From NCBI GenBank assembly GCA_028290925.1, contig JAQGIX010000166.1, forward strand, positions 1-11,599: a stretch of 11,599 nucleotides of DNA, written 5' to 3'. Made by a program: the position numbers and the translations under genes. Shown in pieces: positions 6,057 to 11,599 of this stretch; positions within the stretch are counted from its first letter, which is position 1; each line of letters begins with the position of its first letter. The DNA is from Phenylobacterium sp. Its GTDB lineage: Bacteria; Pseudomonadota; Alphaproteobacteria; Caulobacterales; Caulobacteraceae. The notes beneath the pieces were generated by a model that was not told the DNA's origin, did no database searches, and saw only the letters and a list, made by a program, of their open reading frames with translations.

Positions 6057-6917
6057 ATGCTGTCGGAAGCCGAACTGACCCTGTTGCGCCGCATCTACGC
6101 CAGGCAGGTCACCTTCGCAGGCGGGGCGACCAGCCCCGCGCTGGTGGACGCCTTCGCCGCCGTCCGGCGCGAGGATTTCGTGGGGCCGGGCCCGTGGCCG
6201 ATCTTCCGCTGGCCGGGCGGCGGCTACCGGACCACCCCGGACGCCGACCCCCTCTATCTCTACGCCGATGTGCTGGTGGGCCTGATCCCCGAGCGGATGC
6301 TCAACAACGGCCAGCCCTCCGGCCACGCGGCCTGGCTGGACAGCGTCGGCATCCGGCCGGCCGACCACGTGGTCCATGTGGGCGCGGGCGTCGGCTACTA
6401 CTCCGCGATCATGGCCGAGCTTGCCGGACCGGCCGGCCGCGTCACCGCCATCGAGTTCGACCCCGAGCTTGCCGCCCGCGCCACGGCGAACTTCCGCGGC
6501 CGCCCTGAGGTGACGGTGATCGAGGGCGACGGCTCCCTGGTGGCCTTCGAACCGGCCGACGTCATCTATGTCAACGCCGGGGCCACGCGGCCGGCCGACG
6601 CTTGGCTGGACGGGCTCAAGGACGGCGGTCGGCTCCTTCTGCCGCTCACCACCGACCGCAACTTCCAAATGGCGGCCGCGCCGCAGGGCGTGGTCTTGCT
6701 GATCGAGCGCCGCGGCGACGACTTCCTCGCCCGCTTCGTCTCGCATATCGCGGTCTTCCCCTGCGAAGGCATGCGCGATCCGGCCTCGGAGCAAGCCCTG
6801 TCACAGGCCCTGAAGACGCCGCGCTGGGGCGAGGTCACGCGCCTCTATCGCGGCGAGCCGCCGGCCGCGGACCGCTGCTGGCTGCAGGCGCCCGGCTGGG
6901 GCCTCGCCTACGCCTGA
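6057..6917 (+). CDS. PCMT-like SAM-dependent methyltransferase
   Basis: Class I methyltransferase of 286 residues with the layout of protein-L-isoaspartate O-methyltransferase (Pcm). The N-terminal helical part ends in RREDFVGPGPW. SAM motif I is VVHVGAGVGYY (105-115), followed by the acidic ribose-binding segment VTAIEFDPELAARA, the motif II region IEGDGS and motif III LKDGGRLLLPL. True Pcm enzymes have GQTISQP just before motif I; here the equivalent is NNGQPSGHA, so the isoaspartyl substrate is doubtful and the real target unknown. It is longer than Pcm (about 210 residues), with an added C-terminal stretch ending GWGLAYA. The ATG at 6057 has a very good GGGAGGA at 6046-6052, 4 nt away; an in-frame upstream ATG at 6003 lies in the operator and lacks a ribosome site. 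Probably controlled by the divergent MerR-type protein. pepN follows after 63 bp. Confidence 0.85.
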   Translation: MLSEAELTLLRRIYARQVTFAGGATSPALVDAFAAVRREDFVGPGPWPIFRWPGGGYRTTPDADPLYLYADVLVGLIPERMLNNGQPSGHAAWLDSVGIRPADHVVHVGAGVGYYSAIMAELAGPAGRVTAIEFDPELAARATANFRGRPEVTVIEGDGSLVAFEPADVIYVNAGATRPADAWLDGLKDGGRLLLPLTTDRNFQMAAAPQGVVLLIERRGDDFLARFVSHIAVFPCEGMRDPASEQALSQALKTPRWGEVTRLYRGEPPAADRCWLQAPGWGLAYA

Positions 6918-6980
6918 CCCGGCTCACCGCTCCGAGCCCAGTCGCGATCCAGCCTTTTCGTGGTCATGTCCAAGGACTAG

Positions 6981-9620
6981 ATGACCCGCATGCGCACAGA
7001 GACCCCCGAGCCGATCCGCCTGGCCGACTACAGCCCGCCCGCCTTCCTGATCGACGAGGTGAGCCTCGCCTTCGATCTGGCGCCCAACACCACCCGGGTG
7101 AAGGCCCGCCTCAACGTCCGCCGCAATGGCGCGTCCGGCGAGGCGCTGAAGCTCAACGGCGAGCGGCTGAAGCTGATCTCCGTCGCCATAGACGGCCGCA
7201 CCCTGGTCGAGGCCGAGCGCAGCGTGGACGCGGAGTTCCTGACCATCCCGAACCTCCCCGACGCCTTCGTGCTGGAGACCGAGGTCGAGATCGACCCGCA
7301 GAACAACAAGGCGCTGGAAGGCCTCTACATGTCCGGCGGGCGCTTCTGCACCCAGTGCGAGGCGGAGGGCTTCCGCAAGATCACCTACTGGCCCGACCGG
7401 CCCGACGTGCTGTCGCGCTTCACCGTCAGGATCGAGGCCGACAAGGCCTTCGCGCACCTGCTCTCCAACGGCAACCTGGTCGAGGCGGGCGACCTGGCGG
7501 GCGGACGCCACTACGCGGTCTGGAACGATCCCTTCCCCAAGCCCTGCTACCTCTTCGCCCTGGTGGCCGGCGAGCTGGACGTGCTGGAAGACAGGCTCGT
7601 CACCATGAGCGGCCGCACCGTCGATCTGCGGATCTTCGTCGACACCGGCATGGCGCCGCGCGCCGCCTACGCCATGGACGCCCTCAAGCGCTCCATGAAA
7701 TGGGACGAGGAGACCTTCGGCCGCGAGTACGACCTCGACCTGTTCATGATCGTCGCCGTGCGCGACTTCAACTTCGGGGCCATGGAGAACAAGGGGCTGA
7801 ACATCTTCAACTCCTCGCTCCTCCTGGCCGACCCGGCGACCGCCACCGACATGGACTACGAGCGCATCGAGAGCGTCGTGGCCCACGAATATTTCCACAA
7901 CTGGACCGGCGACCGGATCACCTGCCGCGACTGGTTCCAGCTGTGCCTGAAGGAGGGCCTGACGGTCTTCCGCGACCAGAGCTTCTCCGCCGACCAGCGC
8001 GGCCACGCCGTGCAGCGGATCAAGGACGTGAAGGCGCTTCGGGCGAGGCAGTTCGCCGAGGACCAGGGCCCGCTCGCCCACCCGGTTCGGCCGTCCAGCT
8101 ACCTGAAGATCGACACCTTCTACACCGCGACCATCTACGAGAAGGGCGCGGAGGTGATCCGCATGCTGAAGACCCTGATCGGGCCCGAGGCGTTCCGGGC
8201 CGGCATGGACCTCTACTTCGACCGCTGGGACGGCCACGCCACCACCGTCGAGGAATTCATCAAGTGCTTCGCCGAGGTCTCGGACCGCGACCTGACCGCC
8301 TTCTTCACCTGGTACGAGCAGGCCGGCACGCCGCGCGTGCAGCTCGCCAGCCGCTACGACGCGGCCAACCGCACCCTGGACGTGGAGATCGCCCAGGAGA
8401 CGCCGCCGACCCCGGGCCAGCCCACCAAGCAGCCGGTGCCGATCCCGGTGCGCCTGGGCCTGCTGGACCACGACGGCCGCACCCAGGCCTTCCTGCGCGA
8501 TGGCGAGGCGCTGGACGAGACGGTGATCGTCCTCGACCAGGCCAGCACCAAGGTGCGGCTCACCGGCGTCGACCGCGAGCCGGTGGTCTCCGCGCTGCGC
8601 GGCTTTTCCGCCCCGGTGGTGCTGACCAGCGACGCCGAGCCGCGCGACCGCTACCTCCTGCTGGCCGGCGATCCGGACCTGTTCAACCGCTGGGAGGCCG
8701 GCCAGGAGCTGGCCCGCGAGCTGATCCTTAAGCGGGCCAAGGGCCAGCCGGACGAGGTCGGCGAGGAACGCTTCGCCGAAGCCATGGGCCGTTCGCTCTC
8801 CGACCAGGCCGCAGATCCGGCCTACAAGGCCCTGCTGCTCATCCTGCCCTCAGAGCCTGACCTGGCGCTGGCCCTGCAGCCGGCCGATCCCGCCGCCATC
8901 CACGAGGCCCGCGAGGCGCTCCGGTTGCGGCTGTCGGTGCATCTGGCCGAGGACCTGCGCCGGCTGCACTCGGGCCTGCAGGAGACCGGCGAGTTCTCCG
9001 CCGAGGCGTCCGCCGCCGGCCGCCGCGCTTTGCGCAACGCCGCCCTCGAGCTCTTGGCCGCCAATCCGCGCGCCGAGACCGCCGAGCTGGCCGAGGGCCA
9101 CTTCCGCGGGGCGGGCAACATGACAGACGCCATCGGCGGCCTGAACGCCCTGATGCTGATCGGCGGGCCGGAGTACGAAAAGGCCCTGGAGGACTTCTAC
9201 GTCCAGTGGAGGTCCGAGCCGCTGGTGGTCGACAAGTGGTTCGCCGTCCAGGCGCGAGATCCGGACGAAACCGCGCTCGGCCGGGTCATCGGCCTGACCG
9301 CCCACCCGGCCTTCGACGCCAAGAACCCCAATCGCCTCAGGGCGCTGGTCTCCACCTTCGCCAACTTCAACCCGGTCCGCTTCCACGACCCGAGCGGGGC
9401 GGGCTACCGGTTCCTGGCCGACCAGATCCTGGCGGTCGACAGCTACAACCCGATGACCGCGGCCCGGCTTGTCGATCCGCTGGGCGGCTGGCGGCGCTAT
9501 GCGCCCGAGCTCAGCCGGCTGATGAAGGCCGAGCTGGAGCGCATCTCGAAGGCCGAGGGCCTGTCGAAGAACGTCTTCGAGCTGGTCACCCGCGCGCTGG
9601 GCGAAGACGGCGCCGGTTAA
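6981..9620 (+). CDS. pepN: Aminopeptidase N (M1 family zinc metallopeptidase)
   Basis: Zinc aminopeptidase that removes N-terminal residues from peptides in the cytoplasm, part of the last steps of protein turnover. The product is 879 residues, near the E. coli PepN length of 870, and has no signal peptide. The substrate-binding GAMEN motif is at 266-270. The zinc site HEYFHNW gives His302, Glu303 (catalytic) and His306, with the third ligand Glu325 in LKEGLTVF. Tyr386 in TATIYEKGAEVIRM is the expected transition-state residue. All lie about five residues beyond the E. coli numbers, so the catalytic core is intact. The C-terminal helical superhelix domain is complete to the stop. The ATG at 6981 has AAGGA at 6972-6976 only 4 nt away; an ATG at 6990 is an alternative. 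The 63-bp gap after the methyltransferase shows no terminator, so read-through is possible. Confidence 0.97.
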   Translation: MTRMRTETPEPIRLADYSPPAFLIDEVSLAFDLAPNTTRVKARLNVRRNGASGEALKLNGERLKLISVAIDGRTLVEAERSVDAEFLTIPNLPDAFVLETEVEIDPQNNKALEGLYMSGGRFCTQCEAEGFRKITYWPDRPDVLSRFTVRIEADKAFAHLLSNGNLVEAGDLAGGRHYAVWNDPFPKPCYLFALVAGELDVLEDRLVTMSGRTVDLRIFVDTGMAPRAAYAMDALKRSMKWDEETFGREYDLDLFMIVAVRDFNFGAMENKGLNIFNSSLLLADPATATDMDYERIESVVAHEYFHNWTGDRITCRDWFQLCLKEGLTVFRDQSFSADQRGHAVQRIKDVKALRARQFAEDQGPLAHPVRPSSYLKIDTFYTATIYEKGAEVIRMLKTLIGPEAFRAGMDLYFDRWDGHATTVEEFIKCFAEVSDRDLTAFFTWYEQAGTPRVQLASRYDAANRTLDVEIAQETPPTPGQPTKQPVPIPVRLGLLDHDGRTQAFLRDGEALDETVIVLDQASTKVRLTGVDREPVVSALRGFSAPVVLTSDAEPRDRYLLLAGDPDLFNRWEAGQELARELILKRAKGQPDEVGEERFAEAMGRSLSDQAADPAYKALLLILPSEPDLALALQPADPAAIHEAREALRLRLSVHLAEDLRRLHSGLQETGEFSAEASAAGRRALRNAALELLAANPRAETAELAEGHFRGAGNMTDAIGGLNALMLIGGPEYEKALEDFYVQWRSEPLVVDKWFAVQARDPDETALGRVIGLTAHPAFDAKNPNRLRALVSTFANFNPVRFHDPSGAGYRFLADQILAVDSYNPMTAARLVDPLGGWRRYAPELSRLMKAELERISKAEGLSKNVFELVTRALGEDGAG

Positions 9621-9632
9621 CCGCCGATCTTA

Positions 9633-9661
9633 ATGACGGGGTGACTCCCGCCGCGTAGACT
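9633..9661 (+). promoter_or_regulatory. Candidate promoter of the histidine kinase gene
   Basis: ATGACG (9633-9638), one base from the TTGACG seen in Caulobacter housekeeping promoters, is followed after 17 bp by TAGACT (9656-9661), four of six to TATAAT. Transcription would start near 9668. The site lies in the 94-bp gap after pepN, which has no obvious terminator. Confidence 0.4.
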
Positions 9662-9714
9662 CCATCCCGGCTTCGGCTGATTTGGGGGCTTGGGCGCGTG
9701 GCGGGGCGGCCTTG

Positions 9715-11550
<1,836 letters not shown>

Positions 11551-11599
11551 GGCTGCGGCCCCGGGGGCGGGGCGGCCCGCCGCTGCGGGGGTTGGGCGA

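Noticed and set aside
6602..8731. Plus-strand open frame of 709 codons spanning the methyltransferase and pepN
   Set aside because: An out-of-frame reading of two strongly supported genes; Arg/Pro/Gly-rich with no motifs.
11551..11599. GC-rich tail after the kinase as a terminator
   Set aside because: G- and C-runs allow several weak pairings but no clear stem-loop with a T tract; the window ends too soon to judge.

Overview
The window is very GC-rich chromosomal DNA with strong GC preference at the third codon position. The gene types and the similarity of the kinase core to PleC point to an alphaproteobacterium of the Caulobacterales (Caulobacter/Phenylobacterium type). That placement is inferred from remembered family resemblance; no search was run. 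There are eight complete genes and one partial gene. I see no rRNA, tRNA, CRISPR array, insertion sequence or phage gene.

Left part (1-2253): the N-terminal part of the translation factor EttA runs leftwards off the window. Divergent from it is a 60-residue CsbD-family stress protein preceded by a motif that fits the alphaproteobacterial general stress sigma factor (EcfG/SigT). A strong GC hairpin at 1104-1133 separates csbD from a convergent YeiH/UPF0324 membrane protein and can serve both.

Middle part (2384-5986): a secreted amidase-signature enzyme resembling peptide amidase is divergent from yeiH. It is followed by a family-4 type glycosyltransferase whose best-supported start is an unusual CTG behind a good Shine-Dalgarno. 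The glycosyltransferase 3' end overlaps, tail to tail, the 3' end of a MerR-type regulator. The regulator and a PCMT-like methyltransferase are divergent, and the 70 bp between them hold a compact AT-richer control region with three ACTGTC elements. The regulator itself looks leaderless.

Right part (6057-11550): the methyltransferase is followed after 63 bp by a complete M1 aminopeptidase N (pepN). Next comes a two-PAS membrane histidine kinase whose core resembles PleC/DivJ (PdhS family), with no response regulator beside it.

Most of this is housekeeping and stress or cell-cycle signalling, and I do not see a multi-gene novel system. The points most worth following are the merR-methyltransferase control region, the likely CTG start, the stress promoter of csbD and the sensor-less PleC-like kinase. 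All promoter calls come from motif matching by eye.
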